From: Nitrospinaceae bacterium
GTDB taxonomy: Bacteria; Nitrospinota; Nitrospinia; Nitrospinales; VA-1
Assembly (NCBI GenBank): GCA_029261655.1
Contig: JAJDAY010000026.1
Span: 62,001-126,000 of the forward strand
DNA length: 64,000 nt
Direction of reading: 5' to 3'
Shown here: piece after piece, positions 1-11,323 of the stretch
How positions within the stretch are numbered: the first letter of the stretch is position 1
Layout of the letters: the number at the start of each line of letters is the position of its first letter
Notes under the pieces: model-generated
Told to the model about the DNA's origin: nothing
The model's database searches: none
What the model saw: only the letters and a program-made list of their open reading frames with translations
Position numbers and translations under genes: made by a program

Positions 1-33
1 CAAGTATGTATATTAAGTTTTTAAAATTTTGGC

Positions 34-65
34 TTGACCTTTGAGCAAGGTCCAAGGTGTAAGAT
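34..65 (+). promoter_or_regulatory. MerR-type promoter with 20-bp spacer
   Basis: A -35 box TTGACC (34-39) and a -10 box TAAGAT (60-65) are separated by 20 bp, longer than the usual 17 and typical of promoters that MerR proteins untwist. A near-perfect dyad, ACCTTTG (37-43) and CCAAGGT (52-58), lies inside the spacer where a MerR dimer would bind. It sits just upstream of the merR-like gene, so autoregulation of the whole metal operon is the natural reading. Confidence 0.75.
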
Positions 66-87
66 CAGCCTTGAAAGGAGAGTGCTT

Positions 88-507
88 ATGACAACGATGA
101 CCATTGGCGAACTGGCCAAGAAAAGCGGCGTTAGCGCTGACACCATTCGCTATTACGAAAGGCTTGATTTGGTTCAACCTCAGAGCCGGTCCAAGGCCGG
201 ATACCGTTTATATAGCCCGGAAAGCGTTCGGATAATTCGTTTTATTTGCAACGGCAAGGATCTTGGCTTTACGCTCGCAGAAACCAAAACATTATTGAAT
301 ATTAAAGCATCGAAGACCACTACCTGTCGCGATATGTTAGGACGCACCAAGGATAAGATCGCTCAGCAAAGGGAAAATTTAAAGCAGTTGAATCGCATTC
401 ATGACCTTTTAAACAATTTAGCAGAAATTTGTCCTGGGGGAGACATGCCGCTTACCGAATGTCCCATTCTCGATTACTTATATCCAAAGGATAAAGAGTT
501 GGAGTGA
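88..507 (+). CDS. MerR-family metal-responsive transcriptional regulator
   Basis: Protein of 139 aa. The N-terminus has the MerR winged helix (TIGELAKKSGV, then TIRYYERLDL) and a dimerisation helix follows. Metal-ligand candidates are Cys80 at the start of that helix and Cys115 and Cys125 in the C-terminal loop (CPGGD...TECP). In the family, a Cys near position 79 marks divalent-metal sensors such as ZntR, CadR or PbrR, while CueR has Ser there; the loop spacing Cx9C fits none of these exactly. The start at 88 is chosen because GAAAGGAG (73-80) sits 7 bp upstream and homology begins there. First gene of a tight operon (next gene 6 bp away) that includes a copper-type ATPase, so the true inducer is uncertain. 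Confidence 0.88.
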   Translation: MTTMTIGELAKKSGVSADTIRYYERLDLVQPQSRSKAGYRLYSPESVRIIRFICNGKDLGFTLAETKTLLNIKASKTTTCRDMLGRTKDKIAQQRENLKQLNRIHDLLNNLAEICPGGDMPLTECPILDYLYPKDKELE

Positions 508-513
508 GCCAAT

Positions 514-765
514 ATGCATCAGGATCATAAACATTACTACAAACCAGAAGGTGACGATCGTTGGTGGAAGTCTACCAGCGGGATTGCTGCTCTGTTTTTT
601 CTAGGTGCCATTGGTTATTTCCTTATTACCGAACATTGGGCACATATTTTCCCATATCTCCCATACCTGATTATTCTTTTATGCCCGTTGATGCACATGT
701 TTCATCACCGCGGGCATGGCGACCACAGCGGTCATAGCCATTCTGACGATCAGGAGGAAAAATAG
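514..765 (+). CDS. DUF2933 small membrane protein
   Basis: Protein of 83 aa resembling the DUF2933 family, often seen in copper or silver resistance clusters. Residues about 22-55 form one or two membrane segments. The C-terminus is a histidine-rich tail (HMFHHRGHGDHSGHSH) that could bind metal. The N-terminus is also His-rich (HQDHKHYY). It lies 6 bp after the regulator and 3 bp before the next gene, so it is surely co-transcribed. Function is unknown; a membrane metal-handling role is inference from the His clusters and context. Confidence 0.75.
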   Translation: MHQDHKHYYKPEGDDRWWKSTSGIAALFFLGAIGYFLITEHWAHIFPYLPYLIILLCPLMHMFHHRGHGDHSGHSHSDDQEEK

Positions 766-768
766 ACA

Positions 769-1416
769 ATGGAACATGGAATGGATAGTGCGTATGGATT
801 ATGGTCATTGGTGATTTTGAATTCACTGATTTTTATCATCTTTGCGTTCAGCTTTGCCAAACCACAGACTAAAACCGACTGGCGGTCTTTTGGGGCGTTC
901 TCAGCCTTTATTGTGGCGTTGTTTACCGAGATGTATGGCTTTCCGTTGACCATCTATCTTCTCTCCGGCTGGCTAGCAGAAAAATATCCCGGCGTGGATT
1001 TTCTGAGCCATGAAAACGGGCATTTATGGCACACGATTTTAGGTTTTAAGGGCAATGCACATTTCGACCCGATGCATATGGCCAGCTTTATTATCATTGG
1101 TGGGGGTTTCTGGATTTTATCTATAGCATGGAATGTGCTTTATAAGGCACAGAGAGCCGGAAAGCTTGCTGTCACGGGCCTTTATGCAAAGCACAGGCAT
1201 CCACAATATATCGGATTTATCATGATTATGTTCGGCTTCTTGTTGCAATGGCCGACAATCCCGACTTTGGTGCTGTTCCCGATCTTGACCACCATATATG
1301 TCAGGCTGGCACGGAAAGAGGAAGCGGATGCACGGGCAGAATTCGGCAAGGCGTATGACGATTACGCCGCCCAGGTTCCAGCCTTTATCCCAAAATTTTC
1401 TTCATCAGAATCTTAA
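769..1416 (+). CDS. Isoprenylcysteine carboxyl methyltransferase-like membrane protein
   Basis: Protein of 215 aa with about five membrane segments. The C-terminal half carries the ICMT/PEMT-type signature: [13 protein letters not shown], a hydrophobic stretch, then [15 protein letters not shown] and a final P-A-F-I-P. Family members use S-adenosylmethionine to methylate lipids or small molecules in the membrane. The N-terminal half has a His-rich insert (HENGHLWH...HFDPMHM) that could touch metal. It is inside the metal operon, 3 bp after the DUF2933 gene. Such genes recur in bacterial heavy-metal clusters, but their substrate is not known. Confidence 0.75.
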   Translation: MEHGMDSAYGLWSLVILNSLIFIIFAFSFAKPQTKTDWRSFGAFSAFIVALFTEMYGFPLTIYLLSGWLAEKYPGVDFLSHENGHLWHTILGFKGNAHFDPMHMASFIIIGGGFWILSIAWNVLYKAQRAGKLAVTGLYAKHRHPQYIGFIMIMFGFLLQWPTIPTLVLFPILTTIYVRLARKEEADARAEFGKAYDDYAAQVPAFIPKFSSSES

Positions 1417-1429
1417 TAGGTGGAATCCC

Positions 1430-3766
1430 ATGAAACATATTCACAAACATGAAGAAAATCATCTGCAAGCCCTCGAATTAAAAGACCCCGTCTGCGGCAT
1501 GGATGTTGATCCTGAAAAAACAGAGCATCTTTTCACTTTTGAAAATCACGACTACCACTTTTGCGGTGAACACTGCCTGCAAAAATTTAAAAACTCTCCA
1601 AAACAATATTTAGAACAGAAAGAAGAGCCCCCTGTAGCTTCAGGAATAATTTTCACCTGCCCCATGCATCCCGAAATAGAACAAGTCGGGCCGGGAAGCT
1701 GCCCAATCTGCGGTATGGCGCTGGAGCCAAAAAATGCAGCAGAAGCGGAGGAGGACACAACCGAACTCAAAGATATGACCTTGCGTTTTTGGGTCAGTCT
1801 GGTTCTCTCAGTTCCCGTCCTCGTTATAGCAATGTCGGAGATAATTCCCGGGAGACCTCTCCAGAACATCTTATCGCCTGAGATTTTTATTTGGGCCCAG
1901 TTAATTCTGGCTACTCCTGTTGTGCTTTGGGGAGGCTACCCGTTTTTTCACCGGGGATGGGTGTCCATTTTGACACGTCATCTGAATATGTTCACTTTAA
2001 TTGCGCTAGGAACCGGAGCCGCCTATATTTATAGCCTTGTAGCCACGGTTATTCCAGGAATATTTCCTTCATCCTTTAGAGGTGAATCAGGGGAAGTCGC
2101 AGTCTATTTTGAGGCAGCTGCGGCTATCGTGACCCTGGTACTTTTGGGGCAGGTTTTGGAGTTGAAAGCACGCCACCAAACTGGAGCTGCCATCAAAGCC
2201 CTTCTTGGTCTCGCACCCAAGACCGCGCGCCGCATTTCTGAAGATGGCAGTGAAGAGGATGTGTCTCTGGACCAAGTTCACCCTGGTGACAAACTCCGCG
2301 TCCGGCCTGGAGAAAAGGTGCCAGTAGATGGCGTGGTTATTGAAGGAAGCAGTTCCATAGACGAGTCGATGGTGACAGGGGAACCCATTCCAGTGGAAAA
2401 ACAACCTGGAGAAAGTGTCATTGGAGCAACAATTAACGGTACTGGATCTTTGGTAATGCAAGCCCAGCGCGTCGGTGCCGAGACTTTATTGTCCCAAATC
2501 GTTCAAATGGTTTCAGAAGCACAGCGAAGCCGCGCTCCTATTCAGAAATTGGCGGATATGGTAGCGGGTTATTTTGTGCCAGTAGTCGTTTTAATTGCAA
2601 TTATCACGTTCATTATCTGGGGGGTTATAGGACCTGAACCAAGATTGGCCCATGCGCTCATAAACGCGGTGGCTGTTCTCATAATTGCTTGTCCTTGTGC
2701 ATTAGGACTTGCAACTCCGATGTCGATCATGGTCGCAACTGGAGCAGGTGCAAACATGGGAGTTCTGTTCAAAAATGCTGAGGCTATTGAAGAAATGCGA
2801 AAGGTCAATACTCTTGTAGTAGACAAAACCGGAACATTGACTGAAGGGAAACCGAAGCTAGTTACGATAGTACCTGTAAAAGATTTTAATGAGGACCATT
2901 TGATTCGCTTGGTTGCCAGTCTTGAACGTGGAAGCGAACATCCTCTGGCAGCGGCAATTGTAGCCGGAGCCCAAAATAGAAGTATTGATTTAGCCAATGC
3001 TGAGTCCTTCGAGTCCAGGACTGGTAAAGGAGTTACGGGAAAAGTAGAGGGACATTTCATCGCGCTTGGAAACGCCAAACTTTTAGAGGAGATGGGTGTT
3101 GAGTTGGGTGAGTTATCCGCCAATGCCGAAGGGTATCGCGCCGAAGGGCAAACAGTGATGTTTGTGGCTGTGGATGGGCAGAGTGCTGGGCTGATCGGAG
3201 TTGCCGATCCAATTAAGGAAACCACACAAGAAGCCATAAGTAAGCTTCACCAAGATGGCATTAGAGTTGTAATGGTAACAGGTGATAACCGGGTCACGGC
3301 GGATGCAGTTGGTAAAAAGCTAGGGATCGATGATGTGATTGCTGAAGTTCTCCCTGATAAAAAAGCCGAAATTGTCAAACAACTTCAAAACGAGGGGCAA
3401 ATTGTGGCAATGGCTGGTGATGGAATCAATGACGCTCCAGGGCTTGCCCAAGCTCAAGTTGGGATTGCTATGGGAACTGGAACAGATGTAGCGATGGAAA
3501 GCGCGGGTGTCACATTAGTGAAAGGAGATTTGAGAGGGATCGTACGGGCCCGCAAATTAAGTCGAGCTACAATGCGCAATATCAAACAAAATTTATTTTT
3601 TGCATTTTTTTACAATGTAATGGGAATTCCCATTGCTGCTGGAATCCTTTATCCCTTTTTTCAGATACTTCTTAGCCCAATGCTAGCTGCCGCTGCGATG
3701 AGCTTCAGTTCCGTTTCGGTTGTGGGAAATGCGCTTCGGTTGCGGAAAGTGAGATTCTTAGGATGA
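1430..3766 (+). CDS. copA: Copper-translocating P-type ATPase (P1B)
   Basis: Protein of 778 aa. Order of domains: a YHS domain (about 20-62, DPVCGMDV and YHFCGEHC), a heavy-metal-binding domain (CPMHPEI...CPICGM, about 75-105), membrane helices, actuator domain (MVTGEPIP), the transport motif CPC near residue 421 ([12 protein letters not shown]), the phosphorylation motif DKTGTLTEG near 464, the nucleotide-domain HP motif (GSEHPLAAA), GDGINDAP, and C-terminal helices with YN and MSFSS as in Cu+ pumps. It should export Cu+ using ATP. The start at 1430 follows AGGTGG (1419-1424); an upstream in-frame extension overlaps the previous gene and has no family similarity. Silver is an alternative substrate. 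Confidence 0.93.
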   Translation: MKHIHKHEENHLQALELKDPVCGMDVDPEKTEHLFTFENHDYHFCGEHCLQKFKNSPKQYLEQKEEPPVASGIIFTCPMHPEIEQVGPGSCPICGMALEPKNAAEAEEDTTELKDMTLRFWVSLVLSVPVLVIAMSEIIPGRPLQNILSPEIFIWAQLILATPVVLWGGYPFFHRGWVSILTRHLNMFTLIALGTGAAYIYSLVATVIPGIFPSSFRGESGEVAVYFEAAAAIVTLVLLGQVLELKARHQTGAAIKALLGLAPKTARRISEDGSEEDVSLDQVHPGDKLRVRPGEKVPVDGVVIEGSSSIDESMVTGEPIPVEKQPGESVIGATINGTGSLVMQAQRVGAETLLSQIVQMVSEAQRSRAPIQKLADMVAGYFVPVVVLIAIITFIIWGVIGPEPRLAHALINAVAVLIIACPCALGLATPMSIMVATGAGANMGVLFKNAEAIEEMRKVNTLVVDKTGTLTEGKPKLVTIVPVKDFNEDHLIRLVASLERGSEHPLAAAIVAGAQNRSIDLANAESFESRTGKGVTGKVEGHFIALGNAKLLEEMGVELGELSANAEGYRAEGQTVMFVAVDGQSAGLIGVADPIKETTQEAISKLHQDGIRVVMVTGDNRVTADAVGKKLGIDDVIAEVLPDKKAEIVKQLQNEGQIVAMAGDGINDAPGLAQAQVGIAMGTGTDVAMESAGVTLVKGDLRGIVRARKLSRATMRNIKQNLFFAFFYNVMGIPIAAGILYPFFQILLSPMLAAAAMSFSSVSVVGNALRLRKVRFLG

Positions 3767-3810
3767 ATATAAAAAGACTCTAAAATTCCACACTTCGGAG
3801 AAATTGAAAA

Positions 3811-4080
3811 ATGAAAACGATAAGTATAAGTCGATTTGGCTCGGCGTTGGGAGTTAGCTCAACCCTCCTGTATTTGGGTTGCGTCTTCTTCATGGCAACA
3901 GTAAATAAGGAAACTGTAATTAAATTTTCCAATAGTCTTTTTCACGGTTTGGATGTAAGCACCATTATCCGGTGGGAGATACCCTGGACCGAAACGGTCA
4001 TCGGTGTATTTGAAACATTTTTACTCGGATGGCTTTTTGGCGCAATGATAGCCGCAATATATAACTTCCGGGCAGGCTAA
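3811..4080 (+). CDS. DUF5676 family membrane protein
   Basis: Protein of 89 aa with two predicted membrane helices (about 10-30 and 65-86), similar to the DUF5676 family. It lies 44 bp after the copper ATPase and looks like the last gene of the metal operon. Such small proteins accompany copper ATPases in many genomes. No catalytic residues are visible. Role unknown; an accessory membrane factor for metal efflux is inference. Confidence 0.7.
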   Translation: MKTISISRFGSALGVSSTLLYLGCVFFMATVNKETVIKFSNSLFHGLDVSTIIRWEIPWTETVIGVFETFLLGWLFGAMIAAIYNFRAG

Positions 4081-4143
4081 GGGAGATGATTGCTTAAAAA
4101 ATATAGTGGAAAGATATTCCCCTCTTTTCCTTTGATTAAATAA

Positions 4144-5924
<1,781 letters not shown>

Positions 5925-5928
5925 CGTT

Positions 5929-6252
5929 ATGAATAAAAAGCCGCCTAAAGAAAATGGAAAAGATTGGGAGGAGCTAAGCCAAAAGGTGGACACCATGGAA
6001 CGCCGAAAATTAAGGGCCAGAAAAGAAAAATATCTGAGTCTATGGTTTGGTATGGGAATGTTTGGTGTCATTGGCTGGTCCGTCGCGATTCCAACGCTTA
6101 TCGGAGTGACATTGGGAGTTTGGATAGATAATAAATACCCGGGACGAATTTCCTGGACGCTCACTCTTCTTTTTATTGGAACATTTATAGGGTGTTTAAA
6201 TGCATGGTACTGGATCAAGCAGCAAAGCGGCAGGGAACCCTGGAAAAAATAA
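5929..6252 (+). CDS. atpQ: N-ATPase accessory subunit AtpQ (AtpI/AtpZ-like)
   Basis: Protein of 107 aa. A charged N-terminus (about 1-40, coiled) is followed by two membrane helices with the AtpI-like glycine pattern (PTLIGVTLGVWIDNKYPG). Related AtpI/AtpZ proteins help assemble the c-ring or take part in ion supply. Position three of the operon, 4 bp after atpC, matches AtpQ of described N-ATPases. Confidence 0.87.
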   Translation: MNKKPPKENGKDWEELSQKVDTMERRKLRARKEKYLSLWFGMGMFGVIGWSVAIPTLIGVTLGVWIDNKYPGRISWTLTLLFIGTFIGCLNAWYWIKQQSGREPWKK

Positions 6253-6297
6253 ACGGATACAAAAATTTTCCCTATATCTAAGGAAGGGTTGATCTAA

Positions 6298-6612
6298 ATG
6301 TCTGAATTGGCTTTACATGTCATCATTGCCCTGCCGGCAGGGATTGGATTAGGTTTATTTTATTTTGGGGGCTTGTTTTGGACGTTAGGGCAAATCGTTA
6401 AAGTCCGTCGAACCAAGGTACTTATTTTTGGGAGCTTGTTGGTTCGCCTTGGGGTTACTTTATTTGGTTTTTATTGGGTTTCCCAGGGTCACTGGGAACG
6501 CTTTGTAATTTGCTTGGTAGGTTTATTAGGAGCCCGATTCTTCCTGGTCTTTCGATGGGGTCCTGGAAAAGATGCAATAAAAGTTCCCTTAAAAAAGGAT
6601 GTCAACATATGA
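6298..6612 (+). CDS. atpR: N-ATPase accessory subunit AtpR
   Basis: Protein of 104 aa with three membrane helices and the AtpR-like pattern GLFYFGGLFWT near residue 20 and GARFFLVFRW near 80. Conserved arginines sit in or near the membrane, including RLGVTLFGFYW, as noted for this family. AtpR is found only with N-ATPases and is thought to assist ring assembly or interact with the c-subunits. It follows atpQ by 45 bp and its stop overlaps the atpB start. Confidence 0.85.
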   Translation: MSELALHVIIALPAGIGLGLFYFGGLFWTLGQIVKVRRTKVLIFGSLLVRLGVTLFGFYWVSQGHWERFVICLVGLLGARFFLVFRWGPGKDAIKVPLKKDVNI

Positions 6613-7322
6613 ATATTACCCCAGACAGCATAACAATATTTCAATGGGGGGTTTTTTCGCTGAGTGCCACCCTTTTGTATACGTGGTTGGTAATGGCCAT
6701 CCTGGTTTTGGGGTCTTGGGCAGTTACGCACAAATTGTCTTCAGAAATTCCGGTTTCGCGGTGGCAAACTCTGTTAGAAGTTTTAGTTTCTTCCCTGGGG
6801 AATCAAATCCGGGAAACCTGTGACGAGGAGCCTGATCGATACCTGCACTTTATTGGCACGTTATTTCTGTTTATTGCAGTATCAAATCTCCTGTCTATAA
6901 TTCCTGGCTATCATCCGCCGACAGGGTCGCTATCCACAACCACGGCCCTGGCCCTGTGTGTTTTTGTTGCAGTTCCCCTATTTGGAATTTCCAGGCAAGG
7001 GCTTATCAATTATCTTAAGCATTATATCCGTCCTTCAGTGTTCATGCTTCCGTTTAATATTATCGGAGAACTTTCACGCACCCTGGCTCTTGCGGTACGT
7101 TTATATGGAAACATCATGGCCGGAACGATGATCGTGGCGATTCTTTTGATCATAACCCCATTTTTCGTCCCTATAGTTATGCAATTGCTGGGATTATTGA
7201 TCGGATTGATCCAGGCCTACATCTTTGCTGTTCTTGCAACGGTCTACATCGCTTCGGCTGCAAGAGCCCATGAAGAAAAAATACAGAATAACGAGCCACA
7301 AAAGAATAAAGGAGACTCATAA
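6609..7322 (+). CDS. atpB: N-ATPase Fo subunit a
   Basis: Protein of 237 aa with five to six membrane helices. The essential stator arginine is in ALAVRLYGNIMAG, and the last helix ends IGLIQAYIFAVLATVYI, typical of subunit a. It forms the ion half-channels with the c-ring. The start at 6609 is chosen because ATGA overlaps the atpR stop and the family begins there; a longer in-frame reading would run through atpR. Confidence 0.93.
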   Translation: MNITPDSITIFQWGVFSLSATLLYTWLVMAILVLGSWAVTHKLSSEIPVSRWQTLLEVLVSSLGNQIRETCDEEPDRYLHFIGTLFLFIAVSNLLSIIPGYHPPTGSLSTTTALALCVFVAVPLFGISRQGLINYLKHYIRPSVFMLPFNIIGELSRTLALAVRLYGNIMAGTMIVAILLIITPFFVPIVMQLLGLLIGLIQAYIFAVLATVYIASAARAHEEKIQNNEPQKNKGDS

Positions 7323-7323
7323 C

Positions 7324-7602
7324 ATGGACAATCTTACTTTAATAGGGATGGCTTCCATATTCACGGCGGGTATAACGATAGGCATCGGCTCCATTGGCCC
7401 CGCCTTGGGAGAGGGCCGGGCTCTCGCCAATGCCTTGACCGCCCTGGCGCAACAACCAGATGAGGCTAATACCATTATTCGGACTTTATTCGTAGGAATG
7501 GCCATGGTCGAATCGACGGCAATTTATTGCTTTGTGGTGACTATGATTCTAATTTTCGCGAACCCTTTCTGGAATTATTTTCTGGGACAGGCGGGAGGTT
7601 AA
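7324..7602 (+). CDS. atpE: N-ATPase Fo subunit c with sodium-type, two-glutamate site
   Basis: Protein of 92 aa, a two-helix hairpin with loop QQPDE. Helix 1 has GPALGEG, placing Glu30 where the Ilyobacter c-subunit has Gln32. Helix 2 has MVESTAIY, giving Glu63, Ser64, Thr65 and Tyr68, which align with the sodium ligands Glu65, Ser66, Thr67 and Tyr70. Met61 replaces Val63, whose backbone carbonyl is a ligand, so the change need not matter. Two carboxylates per subunit are known in N-ATPases. The start at 7324 lies 1 bp after atpB; a longer reading would overlap atpB. Confidence 0.94.
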   Translation: MDNLTLIGMASIFTAGITIGIGSIGPALGEGRALANALTALAQQPDEANTIIRTLFVGMAMVESTAIYCFVVTMILIFANPFWNYFLGQAGG

Positions 7603-7605
7603 TCA

Positions 7606-8358
7606 ATGGCTATCGACTGGATCACGACCATCGCACAAATCATAAATTTTCTGGTTTTGGTAGCACTGCTCCGGATTTTTCTGTTTCGTCCCATTGTGAA
7701 GGCCATGGATGAACGGAATGCGAAAATCGCATCCCGGCTGGCCGAGGCTGAGGAAAAGCGTAATCAGGCGGAACAGGAAAAAGAATTGTACCAAGCGAAG
7801 AATCTTGAATTGGAAAATATAAGGGAAGAGAAACTCACCCAGGTAAAAATGGAAACCGAATCATTAAAAAAGAAACTCATTAAAAACGCCCGGGAGGAAG
7901 TGGGTCAAATTCAGACAAAATGGCAAGAGACTCTTCAAGAGGAAAAAAATTCTTTCCTCGCCGAATTGCGTCGCCGCGCCTGCGAACAAACTTGTGCTGT
8001 GGCTCGAAACGCTTTGAGAGACCTCGCAAACTCGGATCTGCAAAAAATGGTAATAGATGTTTTCCTAAAGCGTCTTAAGGAAATAGAAAAAATGGAACGG
8101 GAAGTCATACATAAATCTTTGATTCTTTCTAATAATAAAGTCACAGTCCAAACCGCTTTTGAAATTCCAGCCGAAACCCGGAATTTAATTATTCATCTGT
8201 TGCAGGAACAATTTTCTAAAGAAATCATCGTGAAATTTATTAGCTCTTCTGATTTGATTTTTGGAGTGGAATTGATTGCTCATGACCAAAAAATAGCATG
8301 GAGTTTGGAGCACTATTTGGAGGAGTTAGAAGAAAACCTAAATGAAGCCTTTCATTAA
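7606..8358 (+). CDS. atpF: N-ATPase Fo subunit b with delta-like C-terminal region
   Basis: Protein of 250 aa, much longer than the usual b subunit of about 160 aa. It has an N-terminal membrane helix (about 4-28, then FRPIVKAMDERN), a long coiled coil (about 40-115), and a C-terminal region of about 100 residues. The last part (about 178-245) has the layout of a delta C-terminal domain: a VTVQTAFEIP strand, then a helix, then DLIFGVELIA. N-ATPases lack a separate delta gene, and none is in this operon, so this protein probably serves as b plus delta. It follows atpE by 3 bp. Confidence 0.9.
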   Translation: MAIDWITTIAQIINFLVLVALLRIFLFRPIVKAMDERNAKIASRLAEAEEKRNQAEQEKELYQAKNLELENIREEKLTQVKMETESLKKKLIKNAREEVGQIQTKWQETLQEEKNSFLAELRRRACEQTCAVARNALRDLANSDLQKMVIDVFLKRLKEIEKMEREVIHKSLILSNNKVTVQTAFEIPAETRNLIIHLLQEQFSKEIIVKFISSSDLIFGVELIAHDQKIAWSLEHYLEELEENLNEAFH

Positions 8359-8431
8359 AAGTGATAGGAAACATCCATATTGAGCGAGTCTCAAACTAGG
8401 CAAAATAAAAACAAGGGAAAAATGGAATCAA

Positions 8432-9967
8432 ATGGCCACAGAACCTAAAGAGTTAAAGGCCCTTCTGGACAATACTTTTTCAGTCTTTGTTCGGGTTCTT
8501 AAAGAATACCAACCCCAGCTTAAAGGGGAAGAGATTGGCCGTGTAATTTCAATGGGGCATGGAATTGCCCGCGTGGAAGGTTTGGGAGGGGTCCAATTAG
8601 GCGAAGTCGTCCGCTTTTCCGGGGACATTCTGGGGTTTGCGTTTAATTTAGATCCGGAGGAAGTGGGCATTATTCTCCTTGAAGATAGTGAGGGAATAGA
8701 ATCAGGGAGCGAGGTTCACCGTACAGGAAGGGTTCTGGACGTACCTGTTGGAAAAGAATTGTTAGGACGGGTAATAGATGCAACCGGCAAACCATTGGAT
8801 GGAAAGGGCCCCATTCATACTACCCAGCGTCTCCCCATCGAACGGCCCGCGCCTCCCATCATGTCCCGGGACCCGGTAACGGTTCCTCTGCAAACCGGGA
8901 TCAAAGTAGTGGACGCGTTGATTCCCATTGGCCGCGGTCAACGGGAACTCATTCTCGGAGACCGTCAGTCCACCAAAACCGCGATCGCGCTGGATGCCAT
9001 CATCAATCAGGTGGATAAAGATGTTCTTTGTATTTATTGTGCTATTGGACAGCGAAGTTCATCCGTCGCCGGTGTAATCGCTGATTTACGGAAAAACCAG
9101 GCCCTGGATAATTGCATTGTGGTGGTGTCAGGTGGGGAAGATCCTCCGGGCCTGAAGTTTATCACCCCATACGCTGCCACAAGTATGGCCGAACACTTCA
9201 TGGAACAGGGTCGCGATGTTTTAATCGTGTACGATGATCTGACCCGTCATGCCTGGGCTTATAGAGAACTTTCGCTATTACTTCGACGTCCTCCCGGCCG
9301 GGAGGCTTATCCAGGGGATATTTTCTATATTCATTCCCGCCTTTTGGAACGCTCCACACATTTGAGGAAAGAATTTGGAGGGGGATCTTTGACCGCTTTG
9401 CCCATCGTTGAGACGGAAGCGCAGAACATAACCGCTTACATACCAACAAACCTAATTTCTATAACCGATGGACAAATCTATGTATTCCCCGGTCTTTTCC
9501 AGAAAGGAGTATTACCGGCAGTGGACGTAGGAAAGTCCGTCTCGCGTGTTGGGGGCAAGGCGCAACTTCCAGCATATCGTGTAGTTGCAGGCGATTTGCG
9601 GTTGGCCTACTCCCAGTTTGAGGAGTTGGAAACTTTTGCCAGATTCGATACTCGTTTGGATGAATCTACCAAAAAAACTCTTGAGCGGGGGCGCCGAATT
9701 CGCGAAGTGTTTAAACAACCTCAGCAACAACCCATCCCAGTCCCAGAACAAATCTTGGTGCTTTTGGCGGTTACTAATGGCATCTACGACGATCTTCCTC
9801 TGAACAGGGTTGAGGAAGCAAGTAATAAAATTTCCAAAGAGACCCGTAAACAATTGTCAGAGGTGTGCAACCGAATTGATGCAGGGGAACCGCTCAGTGA
9901 GGAGAACCGTGCGGCTCTCCTTAATCTCTCCGAGAATATTGTGAATTCACTATTAGCCGAATCATAA
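8432..9967 (+). CDS. atpA: N-ATPase F1 subunit alpha
   Basis: Protein of 511 aa. Walker A GDRQSTKT is near residue 176, and the alpha-type regions IGQRSS and [12 protein letters not shown] follow. The [14 protein letters not shown] and [10 protein letters not shown] segments are typical of alpha. It forms the non-catalytic nucleotide sites of the hexamer. A 73-bp gap after atpF is the largest break in the second half of the operon and holds no obvious terminator. Confidence 0.95.
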   Translation: MATEPKELKALLDNTFSVFVRVLKEYQPQLKGEEIGRVISMGHGIARVEGLGGVQLGEVVRFSGDILGFAFNLDPEEVGIILLEDSEGIESGSEVHRTGRVLDVPVGKELLGRVIDATGKPLDGKGPIHTTQRLPIERPAPPIMSRDPVTVPLQTGIKVVDALIPIGRGQRELILGDRQSTKTAIALDAIINQVDKDVLCIYCAIGQRSSSVAGVIADLRKNQALDNCIVVVSGGEDPPGLKFITPYAATSMAEHFMEQGRDVLIVYDDLTRHAWAYRELSLLLRRPPGREAYPGDIFYIHSRLLERSTHLRKEFGGGSLTALPIVETEAQNITAYIPTNLISITDGQIYVFPGLFQKGVLPAVDVGKSVSRVGGKAQLPAYRVVAGDLRLAYSQFEELETFARFDTRLDESTKKTLERGRRIREVFKQPQQQPIPVPEQILVLLAVTNGIYDDLPLNRVEEASNKISKETRKQLSEVCNRIDAGEPLSEENRAALLNLSENIVNSLLAES

Positions 9968-9969
9968 AA

Positions 9970-10863
9970 ATGGAAACCACCGAAGCCATCAAAAAGAAGA
10001 TCCAGGTTACCAACGATCTCCATTCCATAGTAAAAACAATGAAAACCCTTGCGGCCGTGAGCATCCGGCAGTATGAGAACACAGTCGAATCCATCGCCGA
10101 GTATCACCGGACAGTGGAAATGGGCCTTCAAATAATTTTAAGAAATGTACCGCAAGTCATTCGCATTCAAAAACCCGCGCGTGACCATCATGTGGGGATA
10201 ATTATATTCGGTTCGGATCAAGGATTGTGCGGGCAATTCAATGAACGCATTGCTTCTTATTCTCTTTCGACGATGGGGAATCTTCATTTCCAACCGGAGA
10301 ACAGAAGAGTTTTGGCGGTGGGGACACGGGTTAGGGCAAAGATGGAAGAGCTGGGGCAAAACGTCACCGATGTTTTTACTGTCCCTGAGTCTTTATTGGG
10401 TTTTGTTCCCTTGGTGCAAAAGCTATTGCTAAAAATAGATTCATGGCAATTGCAGGAAAAAATGGATCAGCTGTTCTTGTTTTACAATCAACCGTTATCC
10501 AAAGCATCGTTTCGCCCTCACGGTTTCCGACTGTTACCTTTAGCCGAGGAATGGTTTGAAAATCTGGCAAAAAAAAACTGGCCAACGAATAATCTTCCAA
10601 ATTTCACTTTGGATCCTCAACAACTGTTTTCTTCCTTGATTCAGCAGTATTTATCCGTCCGTCTCTTCCGCGCTCTGGCTGAATCTCTAATGAGTGAAAA
10701 CGCCAGCCGCCTGGCGGCCATGCAAGTTGCAGAAAAAAACATTGAAGAGCGGTTAGAAGAACTGACCGCTCGATATCAACATAAACGGCAGAGCTCTATT
10801 ACCGAAGAATTACTCGACATAATAAATGGTTTCGAAGCATTAACCGCAGAGACAAAAATTTAA
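9970..10863 (+). CDS. atpG: N-ATPase F1 subunit gamma
   Basis: Protein of 297 aa, the central rotor stalk. The N-terminal helix has the gamma start pattern (IKKKIQVTNDLHSIVKTMK), a Rossmann-like middle contains FGSDQGLCGQFNERI, and the C-terminal helix carries SENASRLAAMQVAEKNIEERL. It starts 2 bp after the atpA stop and is the last gene of atpDCQRBEFAG, making the operon complete for this type. Confidence 0.94.
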   Translation: METTEAIKKKIQVTNDLHSIVKTMKTLAAVSIRQYENTVESIAEYHRTVEMGLQIILRNVPQVIRIQKPARDHHVGIIIFGSDQGLCGQFNERIASYSLSTMGNLHFQPENRRVLAVGTRVRAKMEELGQNVTDVFTVPESLLGFVPLVQKLLLKIDSWQLQEKMDQLFLFYNQPLSKASFRPHGFRLLPLAEEWFENLAKKNWPTNNLPNFTLDPQQLFSSLIQQYLSVRLFRALAESLMSENASRLAAMQVAEKNIEERLEELTARYQHKRQSSITEELLDIINGFEALTAETKI

Positions 10864-10907
10864 GAAGAATTAAAGAATATTGAAACCAATACTAAAAGGA
10901 GTTTGAA

Positions 10908-11165
10908 GTGCTAAAAACTAAAACAGAACTCCCATATCGAAGACATGATGATGTTTTTCTTAAGATCCAAGAACTGGATAAAATTGCTATAAGCGTAGGG
11001 TCCCATAAACTTCTACATCTCATGGAAATAGGCGAAGATATTTCAGAATACAAGAGTATCTGGGGCTATTCCCTTGGTGAAACAGAAACTAGAATGCCAA
11101 TTTATGAATACCCAAGCTATGACTTTCAAGTCACGGATGAGATCACGAACCTCAAATTAGAATGA
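10908..11165 (+). CDS. Hypothetical protein, 85 aa
   Basis: Not recognised. A soluble, mildly acidic protein opening with GTG after AAAGGAG (10895-10901). It lies 44 bp after atpG on the same strand, so it may be read through from the ATPase operon. There is no signal peptide or membrane segment, and about a tenth of residues are Tyr, Phe or Trp. No motif suggests a function. Confidence 0.5.
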   Translation: MLKTKTELPYRRHDDVFLKIQELDKIAISVGSHKLLHLMEIGEDISEYKSIWGYSLGETETRMPIYEYPSYDFQVTDEITNLKLE

Positions 11166-11323
11166 TCGTTTTTTACAGCAATTTAAGCTTTGCGAAGATT
11201 ATCCTAATTTGTTTGGGAAACTTTATTTGAAAAAAGAAAGAAGACTTCATAAAAAAAATCTTTTGATTCCAAACCATTTAATTCAAAAAATAAAAAGTTT
11301 TTTGCTCTTTTTCTTGAAATGAG

